From: Artemia franciscana
Taxonomy: Eukaryota; Arthropoda; Branchiopoda; Anostraca; Artemiidae
DNA length: 64,000 bases
Direction: 5' to 3'
Assembly (NCBI RefSeq): GCF_032884065.1
Contig: NC_088883.1
Span: 21,157,393-21,221,392, forward strand
In this document: positions 1-13,060 of the stretch, in pieces
Numbering within the stretch: the first letter of the stretch is position 1
Layout: each line of letters opens with the position of its first letter
Program-made: the position numbers and the translations under genes
The notes under the pieces: model-generated
The model's input: only the letters and a program-made list of their open reading frames with translations
What the model was told of the DNA's origin: nothing
Databases searched by the model: none

Positions 1-254
1 AGAAGATTCCCACAATGCATTAGATTTAATTTTATTCATGATAAAAAACAAAAAAGGTACTGATACTGGGTGCTTGTGAAGCGAACATTAAGCCAAATCT
101 TCCTTTAGTAATGGAGCATTCTGAATAAACTGGAGCATTGCGAATAGAGCATCTGCATGTGATTGTATTTGAATCCAAAGTAGTCTATACTGTTGTCCTG
201 TGATTGTGTTTAAGCACCATCTATAACTTAAATCACTGGATAACAGTTAATAGA

Positions 255-1500
255 CCTGAAAGAAAACAAAAAAATGCCTCAATGGTAACCGAAACTCTAA
301 AAAATGGAATTTAAAAAAAATTTTAAAAATGGAACCTCAAAAGAATTATATTTTTATGCTGATTTTAAATATATAAGTTTCATCAAGTTCAATCTTAGCC
401 ATCAAAAGTTATGAGCCTGAGAAAATTTGTCTTATTTTAGAAAATAGCAGGGAACATCCCTTAAAAGTCATTAAATGTTAACGAAAATGACACCGTCAAA
501 TTCAGCGTATCAGAGAACCCTACTGCAGGAGTTTCAAGCTCCTATCTACAAAAATGTGGCCCTAGAATGTCACAGGAGGACTAATTCTAACGGAAATTAA
601 AATTTATAGTGCCCTTTTTAAGTAACAGAAAATATTAGGTCTAAGTTACAAACTTTGACGATTGTTTACATATAGTAAGGGTTATTGGGAAGTGTACAGT
701 CGTTTCCAGGGGGAATTTTTTGTGTTGTGGGGGAGGGAGTTAACGTGGGAGGATCTCTGCATGGAAGAGTTTGTCATGAGAGAAGAGAATTTCCATGAAG
801 GGGCTGCAGGATTTTCTAGCATTAATTAAAAAAAATGACAAAAGAAAATTCAGATGAAAGTAAGGAGCAGCATTAAAACCTAAGAAGTACGGAAATTATT
901 ATGTAAATAAGGGGGTTCATCTCCTCCATGATACTTTGCTCTTTATGCTAAAGTATTTTTAGTAATTTTAACTATTTATTGTACGGCCTTTGTGATTCAC
1001 GGGTCATTATTAAAGAATTGGGACAACATTTAAGCTTTAGTGAAAAGAGCGAGGTAGTGACGAGGGGGCAAACCCTTCATATTGCAAACCGTTCATATGC
1101 AAACCGTTCATTACACAAGTTAATTCGTAAGTAACGTATATTTTATTACTAACAAAAACGTTCGTAAAAAAAGTTCTAGTTGCCTTTTTAAGTAATCAAA
1201 AATTGGAGGGCAACTAGGCCTCCTCCTCCTCCACCTTTTTTTTTTTTTATCAAAATCGTCTGATCAAAACTGTGAAAAAAACCGTTTAGCAAAAAAACCG
1301 TTTAGCCTCGCTCTTTACGCTAAAGTTTTCTATTGATTTAAAAAGTAGAGTTGTAAGAAAGAGTCAAACTTTAGCGCAAAGAGCCAGGTGTTGAGAAGGG
1401 GACAACCCCTTTCATATATGGAATAATTTCTGATCGTTTAAATGTCGCTCCTTACTTGCAGTTACAAAAACCTGTTTTTTTTAATTTAATAAATAGCTGA
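255..1500 (+). repeat. Family A dispersed repeat
   Basis: This is a copy of an abundant repeat recognised by its recurring text: an early block around 'ctgattttaaatatataag', a middle block around 'gggaagtgtacag', and a 3' block around 'gtcgctccttactt'. Other copies lie near 46300, 54310, 55490, 58110 and 59745, and inverted fragments lie near 34830-35080. The copies have no long ORF. The 3' part contains short inverted segments around 'ctttacgctaaag'. It looks like a non-autonomous element, but its class is not established. Confidence 0.75.
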
Positions 1501-2529
1501 GTCAAACTCAAAACGAGCAAAAATTAAATCTAATAAGCCTAATCTGAGGTTTATACCATAAAATTCCGTAAATTCTGTTCCATAGAAACCTAACATGCCC
1601 CCAAGGCACAACTTACAGCCCTATCCCCAGGAACGCATAGGCTCAGCCTGTGGGGTGGGGGAGGGAGTACAAAAGAACAATTTAAGGCTGGTATTTTTAA
1701 CTTGGGGGGATGGGGCTTCTGTCTGAATCCCTTTCTTCTGTCAAAAGGAACACCCTGCCTCAAAGTTAAAGTGACACCCTCCTGTGGTATACCTGAGGTA
1801 GACAAAGGCTGGGGAAAAACCCAGAATTTGTAGGTGTACCTCAAACGAATCAAATTGTGCATTTTATTTTTTTGCCTTAGGCGTTCGAAAAAAAACAACA
1901 GGAAAAGATCTAAGGGTAGAAGGAATAAAACAAAGTAGATTTTTAGGTCGCTTCCTATCATTTTCAAGGGAGAGGGCTTTTATTTTATTCCCCTCCCACA
2001 GCACAAACGGTATAGCCACTTCCAAAATCAATCCCAGCACACAAGCTTGAGTCACACAGAGACTGGGAGGGAAAGCTGTATTTGGAAGTGTGCTGTAACT
2101 AGATCAAATTGTGCATAATTGTTTTCCTTCGATGTTTTAAAAAGCCATAAAAAAAACAAGGGCAGCTATAGAAGACTTTTAAGACAACTCTAAAACATCA
2201 ATTTTACCCTATATTTCCTGACAAGCACCATACTGTATCCAATATCAATCACCACGTTTGGCCCTTTGGGGCTTGTGATAGTATTTTTTTTTTTAAATAA
2301 ACATCTTATCTTGCCACATTTTTTTTACAGCAATTTTGCAACACTTGCATACCCAATTTTTTCTATCTTAACACTACCATAGCCTAGATAGTTGAAGACA
2401 TCTGAATTAAAAAAAGTTTGATTATTTGAAAAAGCCTTAGTTAAGTAATGACAGTCTGTAAACATACTAATTAATATGCAACATCGACTTTAATATGTTT
2501 ACAATAAAAGCTTAAGGAAGAAGAAACAA

Positions 2530-3530
2530 GAGCTAAGAGCTCATATGGCACTTGTGACGAGGCGAGAAGAGCTAAGAGCCAAGAGATCATATGGTATGAG
2601 CTCTAACAATATTCTATGAATCAATAGATTGATTTAAAAAGAAAAATAAGAGGCTTAATGCAGGTCAAGATTTAAAATAAGAGCTCTGAGTCACAAAGTC
2701 CTTCTAAATATCAAAATTCATTAAGATCCGATCACCCACTCGTAAGTTATAAATACCTAATTTTTTCTAATTTTTCCTCTCCCTTTTGCCCTGCAGATGG
2801 TCGAATCTGGGAAAACGACTTTATCAAGTCAAATTGTGCAGCTCCCTGACACGCCTACCAATTTTCATCGCCCTAGCACGTCCAGAAGCACCGAACTCGC
2901 CAAATCACTGAACCCCTCCCCCCAGCTCCCCCAAAGAGAGCGAATCCAGCACGATTCTGTCAATCACGTATCAAGGACATTTGTTTATTCTATCCACCAA
3001 GCTTCATCCCGATTCCTCCACTCCAAGTGTTTTTCCAAGATTTCCCCCTCCAACTCCCCCCAATGTCAAAAGATCTGGTCGGGATTTGAAATAAGAGCTC
3101 TGAGACATGAATTCCTTCTAAAAATCAAATTTCATTACGATCCCATCATCTATTCGTAAGATAAAAATACCCCAATTTTCATGTTTTCCAAGAATTCCGG
3201 TTTCCCCCTCCAACTCCCCCGAATGTCACAGGATCTGGTCGGAAATTGAAATTAAAACTTTAAAGCACAAGATCCTTCTAAATATCAAATTTTATTAAGA
3301 TCTGGTCACCCTTTCGTAAGTTACAAATACCTCAATTTTCAAAATTACCCCCCCCCCCCAATTCCACAAAAGATAGCAGATCCGGTTCAGTTATGTCAGT
3401 CACGTATCTTAGACAGGTTTCTATTCTTCCCATCCAGTTTCATCCTGATCTCACCGCTAAATTCGATAAGGACTATTGATAATGCCCTAATGCCAATTTC
3501 CATCAAAACGAACCTGAGCTGAATTGGACT
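2530..3530 (+). repeat. Family B dispersed repeat
   Basis: This is a copy of a second abundant family. It is marked by internally repeated blocks of 'gatctggtcgggattt', 'tcattaagatc' and 'agcacgtccagaagcacc' with C-rich strings between them. Related copies lie at about 12160-12532, 21870-22365, 26350-26990, 54175-54310, 56940-57740 and 62010-62985. More complete copies end in a 20-base hairpin (see 12496-12515). The ORF that crosses 2797-3159 is broken in copy 2 of the large duplication, so it is not treated as a gene. Confidence 0.75.
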
Positions 3531-4555
3531 TTAGCAAGAAAATATTTTGTATAAAAAGCATGAGCTATATTTTGATTAATCCTATATAGTTTCTAATAAG
3601 GTTCGAGTAGTATTTTGGGTTAGATTTTTAAAGTAACATACTAGAGCGTTTTCTTAAATAAGTTCGGAGACCAAGCAGGCAAAGCAAGACAATGCAAGGC
3701 AACAGGACAACAAAAGAAAAAAAAATTAGAATTCCAAGTACTGACCTTTCTTTATTATAGCTTTCTTAGGCAAAATTGGTTGAGTGGAAATAATTTTCAA
3801 ATCCGCTTAGTTGCTAAGAAAAAAAAAAAAAAAAAAAAAAAAATCAGAAGCGCGAAGTCTTCCTGAAAAAGCCTCATTGAAATCATGGCTCAAATAAGAT
3901 TTTTTTTTTGCAAAATTATTATTTTCTTTTTTGCTGTGGATAGCTTCGTTTTTTTTTCCGTGTCCTTATTCTCCCGTATTGTCAAATAGAGACGGTTCAG
4001 AAACTTACATATCTGTACGATATTTTTACATATTATTTCTCCTTATTTGAGTTCCAGCAATTTCAATTTAAGAAACTCATTTATCGACAGCATGAGAAAA
4101 TATAAGAAAACGTGGTAGTTTGCAGCCAGTTGAAAAGCAGAATAAATTTCAAAAGCAAAGGCAATTTTCACATTCAGCCGTGTCTTCAATAAAGTTTTTC
4201 AGGCAAAGCTGGTGTACTTTTTTAATTTTTCAGGGCAACTAAAATGAAAAGGCCTTAACTAATTATGGTGTTTGAAATCGAAAAAGGAAAAATTATGAAC
4301 TTGTATAAAGCTAATAGATTGGTATTATGTGAATTTTTTTTAGGTAATTGGGGGACCACTGTTAGTTGATGGGTTGAAAATTGAAATTTGGATTGAATCA
4401 AATCTTGAATGAGGGTATATTTGTTTCACGTCTACTGGACTGCCCTTCTAAAGAGCCTTTTGTCAGGCACTTGACAAGATCAGAAGAGTATTATATTGTA
4501 ATGTATACTGTAAATACTTAGTTCAGTAGAAAAAAAAAAAAAAAAAAAAAAAAGA
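3531..4555. other. No gene seen; poly-A runs
   Basis: AT-rich DNA at the end of the large duplication. It contains A-runs near 3820-3842 and 4530-4552. No exon, RNA or element end was recognised. Confidence 0.6.
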
Positions 4556-5610
4556 AGCAAGCAAGTTCTATGGACCTATCAAGATATAGCGGTAGTAGGC
4601 CTTATAAAATTTTGTCAAAGATTGAGCAAAGCACTAGGTATCAGTCAAGGGCCCTGTTGCTATATCAAGCATTGTTAACATTAAAGAGCTACAAAAAGAA
4701 AGTGGAACAAAACTTGAATTGGCTCTCACTACGTTTGTTACTAAAGAGAACCCGTCCATCAGCAATATGGACACCCCGCCAGAGATATTGAAACAACATG
4801 CACGATTCGTAAGGTGTTCAACTTATGGCGTGCTGACACCTTCCCTCCCCCAACGGCAAAAGAAAGTTTAACATTCTATTTTCCACTGATTTTATTTTCT
4901 TTGGCCAAATTGAATGGAAATTTGGCCAAAAATGGCCAAATTGAATGGAACTACAATTAGTGTTACAAGGACTGTAGACAGGCAGATACACAGAAGAAAT
5001 GTCTCAGCCGAAAGCACAGAACAATTTTAAAGAATTAACTTATTCATCTTCTGGATTGAAAGTATAAAACTTTATAGAAGAACGTCTCTTAAAGCACAAG
5101 AATATTTTAAAAGGGTTTCGCTGTTTGCTTCACACTTATCCACAGAATAGTGAAGAATGTAAAGAGATGAAAGAGTCATTTTTGAAGTTGATCGAAAGTT
5201 ATGAAGAAGATTTGAAAAACAACACCTTAAACGTTTAATGGCGGAAAGAAAAATTTGGCAAAAATTTCTCTAACGGAACAAGGCACACCATGTCAATGCA
5301 ACTGATTTTCTAAATATTTGTGGCAAAGCAATCTCTTCGAACATCCATATCTTACTTAATATTTTAATCACTATACCTGTATCGACCAGCACAAAAGAGC
5401 TCTCCTTTTACACTTCGGAGAATCAAGACATACCTAAGAAACGTGACGTCTGAAAGTAGGCTAAATGGCTTTGCCAATCTCAATGTCCACAGGGAAATTC
5501 TAGTTGACACAGACAATGTATATATCCATACTGACGAAGACTCAATTTTGTTTTGTAAGACAGCTAATATAGGAAGATTGTGTCGGAATGAAACGTAAAA
5601 TCGTATTTAA
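4556..5610 (+). pseudogene. Decayed hAT transposase, C-terminal part
   Basis: The plus strand at 5330-5590 translates, with one frame change near 5412, to the hAT C-terminal dimerisation pattern. The first frame reads ILITIPVSTSTKELSF. The next reads TLRRIKTYLRNV followed by SRLNGFANLNVHREI and LVDTDNV. In known families (52 kDa repressor of the inhibitor of protein kinase, ZMYM1-like hAT) the same place reads as a 'PV.T.TAERSFS.LRRIKTYLR' block followed by 'ERLNGLALL.IHRDI'. The upstream 700 bases contain short open pieces in several frames that could be earlier transposase, but I cannot align them firmly. Frameshifts and stops make this a relic. No terminal inverted repeats were identified. 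Confidence 0.8.
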
Positions 5611-8600
5611 TCCGCTGGGTTTTATCAATCATTCTTATAGTCCCTACTCGAAACTTGCATCCAAAGAGCTAAAATAAACTTTAAGTAATGCCTTAAATTA
5701 CCGATTTTACTGAGGATTTTTGAAGTTTTTTTGTTGATTAGCCCGCACTAGACATCACCACCCTTACTTACGCTAACTTACGTTCATTCTAAGCTTGCTT
5801 TCATTCACTCTTTTCATTTTTCTTCATTTTAAGTTTCCTTCTCTTATGGATTTCTGCTTGATTTATCAAAATTATTTTGCTCAAACTAAGAGTTTATGCA
5901 AAATCTTTTGGATTTTACTTTTTGTTTTTCGGTTGGTTTGAACTTTTTGCTTTTTATGCAAAACTTCCTGTTTTCAACAATATAATTCAAAAGAGGCCAT
6001 TAACCATTTTTATTTTAAGGGCAGGTAATAATCTTGTCAACAGAAAAAAAAAATCGGCTTATGTAATTTAAAATGCATTATGGTGCAAATATTAAATATT
6101 AGTGGAGAAAACTTTCTTTTTGATTTTTTCAACTTTTATCATGACCACATTTATGGACAAGCAGGGCTTTACCGTATGCAAGGTGCAATACATTAAAAAT
6201 GATTGGACTAATTGACAGTGTTTTCAGATCGACGCTGTTTTGAGGTAAAGAATTCTTTATACTTTTTTACTGATACTGACAAATGTCCTTAGAAATGGAG
6301 ACACAACCTAGGTTTCCCGGTATCCACAGGTATATCTTGTGGAGACAGAAAAGTTATCTATTTCCAAGAGGGTCAGTTTCCAAAAATCAAAGACAGAGAG
6401 AACACACAAAAGATCAGTTAGTCAGTCAAAGATCGTGCAACACCCTGGTTTCATCTTTGGAGGTAAAACTATAAAGAATATTGATTAATCCCATCTCCTC
6501 AAAAATATATTTTCACCATCCATTCACGCGGTAGATATTCTCGAATGGGTTTGTTCCTTTTGGGCAAGAAAGCATGGTGAACTTAACCTTCTATGGATAC
6601 AATGCCATCCATCTCAATTATACTTCTCTGCAAACTTTACACAAAGCTTGTTCCCAAAAATGAATGTCCGTGTTCTGCAGAGCTCATAGAAAGCTGTTTA
6701 TACTCCTCCAAAGGATTAATAATACGGCTTCTAGAGACATAACAGGGTGTCACTGGATTTTCTTCTGAGTACCCACCATTCTTACTAGCTATATACTAGT
6801 ATCACCGTTACGGTAGATAAAGAAACACCTCACAAGGGATAGTCAATTCCTATGTTTCCTATATTTAAAAAAATACTACTGTTGCCAACAATCTATGAAA
6901 AGGGGTTGAGCCTTATATCTCGAATCGGCAAAAAATTGTTATAAAGGGTATTTTCAATTACAACAGCAGAAAGAACTTGTTTCCCAAAGAGCAAGCTTAT
7001 GAAAAATGCTGTTGCACTTGATGCTATAAATAATTAACGCTTAATGCTATAACCTCTTTTGTTCTCGAGTTACTTTCGATTTACAATCAACTCAAAATCT
7101 ATTATAACCAAATTTTCATGAGTTTTAGAGACCGAAAGCCTTAAGTAGAGGTCTCCCCCACAGTCAAAAGTATAGTGTCTTTTCAACAATTGACGGTTGA
7201 AAAGGCGTTTGATATATTTTTTTGCTAATCTTCAACATTTTGTAAAAATGTCATAAAATATATGCCATATTTCCACGACCTTACTGCAAAGTTCTTTTGA
7301 AGGACGATAAAAATTCTTCTTCAATAATTTATTAGTTTCTTAAAAGTTTCCTCTAGGCTTCTCATACAAGCCTAGATACTCATGAAAACGCCCAAAGGTT
7401 TTTTGGGGTTAGGATGCTCATCCATAGACCAGAAGCTATCGTCAACGCAAAAGTACTGTATACACTGTTAATTGATTTAAAAATTCAATGCATGAAAACG
7501 ATGCATTTTCGCGAAAGAAGACACAATTTTAGAGATCAGAGCGGGCATAAGTCGAATCCTCTAACTAAGTTAACAATCTTAAACCAAACAGACTAAATTG
7601 AATGAAGAAATCCAGCACAAAAAGAAACAGAAAAGGCCATTAATATGAGTTGGGCAACCCTCATTTAACTCCCCAAAACAATTAGTAGCATTGCCTCTTC
7701 AATGAATACGCAATATATTTTCAATTGAAATTATTCTTTACCCGATGGTCAATATATTCGAAAGAATGAATCATTTTAGTCATTTTGTGATTATTATTAC
7801 TTCGCCATTAGTAAGCATATAGATACAGTAAACCCTGGCATTGGGGTTTTTGGACAAGCAAGATCCCCTTTCCTACTTTTATCAGGTTCAAACTATATAT
7901 AAAAAAGTCCTAGCTACATTTTTTAAGTTTAGCATTAATCCGCAAATATAAAATGGCGAGCCCAAAATAGGTCTATCGAAACTGTTTTTGAAACATAACC
8001 ACAATATCACTTTTCCTTCATGGCATCCCCTTCTTAAAAGGGGATGCTTAAAGGTAAAAGTATACAATAGTTGTTCGTGTATAGTAAGTGCTCTTCATAA
8101 ATTGTTTTGATAAACATAGTTATGTATTTATTTTAATTTTCTCTATCTTGTACTCCGTCCCTATGAACTATCCCTAGCTCTAAGAACAACAAGCAGTTTG
8201 CAAGAATACAAAGAAACAATATTTTATTGATTAAATTTATATTAAAATATAAAATAAAAAAATGTTGTTGTATGTTGAGTCAGGAAGAGGTTCTTTGTCA
8301 GGAGCAGAGGCCACATAATTGCACAGCTTCAATGAGCAGTAAATTCGTTAGGTGAAGGATGAGCAAAAAATTGAAGCAAAATTGATTAAAAATTTTTTGA
8401 GGGTTCTATTTTTTGTAAAATATAAAAAGGGGAGCAAAAAAAAATATACGCAAATTTTACTGAGATTCTATTTAACTTGAGGTTTAGAACCCTTTTTTTT
8501 TATTTAAACTTTAAAATTATAAGAAACCAGTTCTGCTGCACTGTCTTTTTATGTAAAAATAAGCGTCTATACACAAAAAGACGAATGCAACAGAGAACAG

Positions 8601-9120
8601 GCTTATACAGAGAAATTTACTTTCCGAAATTTACTGCCCAGCTACTTCATTATCTAGAAAAGAAAAGAAAAGTCAATCATTTGCAGACAATAGACAATAT
8701 GTTTTTCCGAACTAAAAAATTTATAAAAGGATAAATTTTGAAGACTGGCTAAATACATTACAAGAGCGAAAACCTCAAGATGGTTGCGATGTCTGGTCAA
8801 GACCTTTTTTCTTCACATGTAATTATGCTTGCTATTAACAAATCCTTTTAGACTTTCCTGGAACATTTTGTGATATAGGAAAAGCACAGATACAAATGTG
8901 TTCCTTAAAACTGAATTAGTCAATACAAGATAAATACTAAATGTGAAAATGAGCACTACCTAAGGAGGGGCGGGGGTAGCATGGATTAGTTTTTGGCGGA
9001 AAAGAAATTTTCTGGGCAAAAACTTTCATGGGCAGATAAGGAATGATTTAAAAAATTAACATTTTCTAAGAGCCCCACGGAGATAAAACGATCGAAAAAG
9101 TGATGAAGAACTAGTATATT
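5611..9120. other. No gene recognised
   Basis: About 3.5 kb of AT-rich sequence. ORFs here are short (60-85 codons) and match no family I know. A GC-poor, stop-rich composition on both strands is typical of intergenic or intronic DNA. Near 8930-9080 there is text loosely like the G-rich part of family A. Confidence 0.5.
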
Positions 9121-9122
9121 AT

Positions 9123-9125
<3 letters not shown>

Positions 9126-9203
<78 letters not shown>
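9126..9203. repeat. (TA)n microsatellite
   Basis: An uninterrupted alternating TA tract of about 78 bases. Confidence 0.98.
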
Positions 9204-9206
<3 letters not shown>

Positions 9207-9689
9207 GCTAAGCGTATTTTACTTATTATCAATTCTGGTAGCCCTTTTATTGAAATCCTTTGAAATCAAATTTAGTCAGGTCTTGGGGGATGGTGAGAAG
9301 GGTGGTGAACTATATGAGAGTCAGGAAGGTGTACTACGTGTAACAAGGTCGTAAGAAAGACGCATTTGCACTATCAAGAACGGCTCAGGAGCGACTAAGG
9401 CCCAGCGGCCACGGGGCAACTGTTTTGAGACTAGAATTGCTAACTGATTGCGCATGCAACTGTTGTGTGACCATGGCCTTGAGGAAGTGAGGTCCAACCC
9501 ACGAGGCAATCCAGATGTTACTGGTTTCCAATCAGTCTAAAACCGGTTCCGAATGAGACCCCAGTCATGGTCACAGTTGCGTTGCAGTGCTGTCCCAGAC
9601 ATTTTCGGGAGCTACCGCGTTGATATTGTCCAATTATTTTGACTCTCAACATGTCAGACCAGGAATTAAACATGAAAGCAGACTAAAAG

Positions 9690-10960
9690 TAGACTAATAT
9701 CATGATTGTCAAAATGGCTAGTATACAATAACTGAACAGCTAGGGGTTTTAAGTTTAAACTTTAAGGAGAAGGTTGAGAAGAAAATCGAACTGAATCATA
9801 AGAATATATGTGCATCCAGGTAGTCAAAAGAGCACATCTCCAATATCTTAGTAATTTCTAAGGGTATTAAGTTGAAACCTTCAATCATTGGTGAGGAGGG
9901 TGTCGAACAAAATCAAAGTATACTAATACACACCTAAGTAGTCGAAAAGGCGCGTCTGCAAAATATCAAGAGCGGCTAAGAGTATTTAGTAGACGCTTTC
10001 AGAGGATGCTGGGGGAGGATTCGAAACTAAATTGAAAAACACTATGTGCATCCATTTCGTCAAAATGATGAACCTATAATATAACAAGAATCGCTCAAAG
10101 TTGATATAATATAACAAGAATTGCTTCAAGTATAAAACTGAAACCTTCGGTGCATGTTGAGATAGATCCCGAACAAATTGTCAAAAGACAGTATCCGCAA
10201 CATGTCACGAACAGCTTTTGATATCAAGTTTAACTTTCAAAGGAATGATCAGAGAGCAAATTGAATTCAACGATAAGGTACTTCCTGCATTCAGGTGGAA
10301 AAAAGGGCATATCAAAAATATCTCAGCAACTTCTTAGGGTATTAAGGCGACTTTCAGATAATTGTACAGATGGTACTGATCAAAATAAAAACGCACTATG
10401 TGCATCAAGGTTGCCAAAGACATATTGACAGTATCTCAGGAAGTTCCATGGACCACAGTAGAAACTTTCACGGAATAAACAAACATTGTACAACAAAGTC
10501 AAAAGCAACTGTGAACATAAAGGTAAAAAAAGGGCGCATTTATAATATTTCAGGAAAAACTAACAGTATTAAGTAAAAATTTCGAGTGAATATCGAGAGG
10601 TATATTGAACTAATTCAGGAGACATTAAGTGCATTATGAATGTCAATATGGCATATATGCAATAACTGGGGAACATTTAAGAGTATTAAGTGGGAACTTT
10701 CACCGAAAGTTCAGAGAAATGCTAAACTAAATCAAAAAACACTCTGTCTTGAGGGAATGCCGATGGGGATGTTGAACTAAATCGGTGAACTGTATGCATC
10801 CAGGGTGTCAAAATGGTTCATCTGCAATACGGCAGGAACGGCGAACATATTTGAAACTTTCTGTAAATATTGAAGGTGATGTTGAGCTAAATCAAATGAC
10901 ACTATCTCCATCCAGGATATCAGAATGAGACGTCTTCAATAGTTCATATACGGTTAATGG
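9690..10960 (+). repeat. Degenerate ~130-bp tandem array
   Basis: Roughly ten diverged units follow one another. Each contains, in order, a block like 'actatgtgcatccagg', one like 'gtcaaaatgg', one like 'gcaatatctcaggaacgg', one like 'agtattaagtggaaac' and one like 'gatgttgaactaaatc'. Anchors recur at about 9810, 9930, 10035, 10395, 10620, 10790 and 10910. Drift is high, so the array is old. The flank at 9240-9390 has weaker matches. An inverted unit lies near 12820-13060. Confidence 0.8.
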
Positions 10961-11700
10961 TATAGATTAACGCCTTAAGTGACCTAGCTGAAACTGTGAG
11001 GGAATATTGGACGGAAAAAACAAGTAGATAACAAATCCTGATTTGTTGGCCGAAGGGAGCACATCAGCGACAAAGAATGTTTGAAAAAAAAAGGGTTGTA
11101 TTGATTCTTAGTTTGAAAGTGTGTGTTATTAGTGTGTTATATTCTTAGTGTGATCTCTTTTTTTATCTCATTAAAGTTTCAGGCCGTGAAGACACCTCAA
11201 TAAAAGTTTCAGAACCAAGGGAATCGCAACTGGAAACAAATCTTGTCAGGGATTCTTCATCTCCTTTTTTTTTTTTTTTTTTTACAACAAATTGGAACTA
11301 TATTAACTAATATACTAGCTCAAAATGCATAAAAGTAAACAAACAAGCTATTAAAGCAAAATATAGCACACACAAAAAAATTCCTACAACGAAGTGTTTG
11401 ATCATTATTCGTCTATATCAAAGGTTGTAACAGTAGATACGACGGAACAGCTTCCCCCCCAAAAAATTCCCAAAATTGTTCACATTTTTTTAAATATTAG
11501 TACCCGTATCCAACCACTGGTAGTTCTGTAATATAGCTATTTTTAGAATTCCTAGCAAAATTTTGTCCAGAATATGAAGAGCAACCCAAAATCTTTTTGC
11601 TTTTATTCATCAATAAAAAAATATCAACAAAACTTACAGAAATTAAATTTTTAACTTAACAAACAGAAGATGTTTCAACAAAAGAAGTTTTTTAAAATAA
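10961..11700. other. No gene recognised; T-run
   Basis: AT-rich DNA with a poly-T tract near 11264-11283. Nothing else is recognisable. Confidence 0.5.
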
Positions 11701-11754
11701 GTACAGAACTAATTTAAACCAAAGGGGAGCAGAAGTAGTGAAAAAAAGTCATGC

Positions 11755-12174
11755 TTAAAACGTAAATAAATCATTATAAATAAAGTAATGAAACCCTCTG
11801 ACAGACCATATTTCAAACAGTAGGTGGTGCAAATATCGTAGGTAAATACCGCTTTGTAGGGCTGTAATGAGAGAAAGGTAGATATAGCTAGGGCACAATC
11901 TGCGGATAAAGGATGACAGATTACCAAAAATTGTCCTTTTCAGCCAACTGTCTAGGGCTAAACAGAAAGCAGGTTGTCCGCAGTTGAGGTGGGAGGATGT
12001 CATAAAGAAAGATTTAAAGGGCATAGAAACTTCCTGGGAGGGTGTAAAGAGGGAGGCTCTGAATAAATTGGGATAGAGGAGCGTGCGTAGCTGTGTTGGA
12101 CTCCGGTGGCTTTGTGCTGCGGTGAGTTCTTCATAGTAGTAGTAGTAAAGAGAGTGGAGGGGTCCCCCCCCCAA
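11755..12174 (-). other. Repeat-like ORF, unassigned
   Basis: An open frame of 139 codons on the minus strand, next to a family B repeat. It includes the string SFFMTSSHLNCGQPAF and a run of tyrosines from a (TAC)n-like tract. The composition (many S, L, P, F) resembles the antisense-like ORFs often seen over repeats rather than a conserved host domain. I do not recognise a domain and would not assign a function. Confidence 0.25.
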
Positions 12175-12532
12175 ATCCCCCCAATGTCATCAGATCCGGT
12201 CGGGATTTAAAATAAGAGCTCTGAAACACAATATCATTCCAAACATCAAATTTCATTAAGATCCAATCACCCGCTCATAAGTTAAAAATACTTCATTTTT
12301 TCTATTTTTTGCGAATTAACCAGCCCCTACTCCCCCCAGATGGTCAAATTGGGAAAACAACTATTTCTAATTTAATCTGGTCTTGTCTCTGATACACTTG
12401 CCAAATTTCATCGTCCTAGCTTACCTGGAATTGCCTAAAGTAGCAAAACCGGGACCGACAGACAGACCGACCGACAGAATTGGCGATTGCTATGTCACTT
12501 GGTTAATACCAAGTGCCATAAAACTTTTAATA
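12160..12532 (+). repeat. Family B repeat with terminal hairpin
   Basis: This copy has the family B block order and ends in the perfect palindrome CACTTGGT-TAAT-ACCAAGTG at 12496-12515, followed by 'ccataaaa'. The same end occurs at 57712-57731. Confidence 0.8.
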
Positions 12533-12819
12533 AGTATTCTTCTTAATTTTAATTCTCAAAGGTGTGGCTTTGTAGGTGAGGGGAGGACAAGGATTTACTG
12601 GTACTCATCTGTTATCCAGCACTTGAGAATTTGGATCTATAAGACCAGGGAATAACCAGTTTTTTGCTGTTTGTAAGTTGCAGCAGTATTAACAGCAGTA
12701 GTAGCAGGTAGGCCTAAATGTTGGCTTTTGGTAAGTTCAACATTTCACTCGTGAAGCCTCAGAAGTTTCCTCTTGATAAGGTAAGATGTTCAAAACATAT
12801 TGAACATATGCCAGCATTA

Positions 12820-13060
12820 GTATCTGTGCATATAGTGTATTTTGATTTATTTCAACTTTCCACTCAATATTTTCTTGGATGGTTATTTCAATATACTAAG
12901 CCTTTTTGGTCAATTGATCTTCTCCCTTGTCATTTCCTGAAGTTCCAAACTAATATGCTCAGTCAATACAGAGTCACATCCTTCTGACAACCTATATACA
13001 CATAACGTGTTTTGATTTAGTTCAACAGTCCCCTCAACATTCCCTAGAAGATTTGCCTGA
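12820..13060 (-). repeat. Inverted copy of the ~130-bp array unit
   Basis: Read on the minus strand, 13060-13000 contains 'gggaatgttgagggg' followed by 'tgttgaactaaatcaaaac', which is the unit of the 9.7-11.0 kb array. A weaker second unit lies near 12820-12880. Confidence 0.6.

Larger units (their letters stand above)
1..4553. repeat. Large direct repeat, copy 1 (second copy at 59491-64000)
   Basis: Base 1 onward matches base 59491 onward almost base for base, with scattered substitutions and small indels, through the poly-A run near 4530. The offset drifts from 59490 to about 59453, largely because copy 2 lacks 32 bases present here at 2797-2828. Inside the segment are a family A repeat (about 255-1500), a family B repeat (about 2530-3530) and otherwise unremarkable AT-rich DNA. 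I see no convincing host exon. Antisense ORFs at 1590-1967 occur in both copies only because the copies are nearly identical. The true left boundary may lie outside the window. Confidence 0.97.

Noticed and set aside
1590-1967. 125-codon minus-strand ORF, also present at 61077-61448
   Set aside because: It is conserved only because the two segments are recent duplicates. The composition follows the underlying repeat and no domain is visible.
2797-3159. 120-codon plus-strand ORF
   Set aside because: It lies in a family B repeat, starts within a stretch absent from the duplicate copy, and is Pro/Ser-rich from C-rich repeat text.
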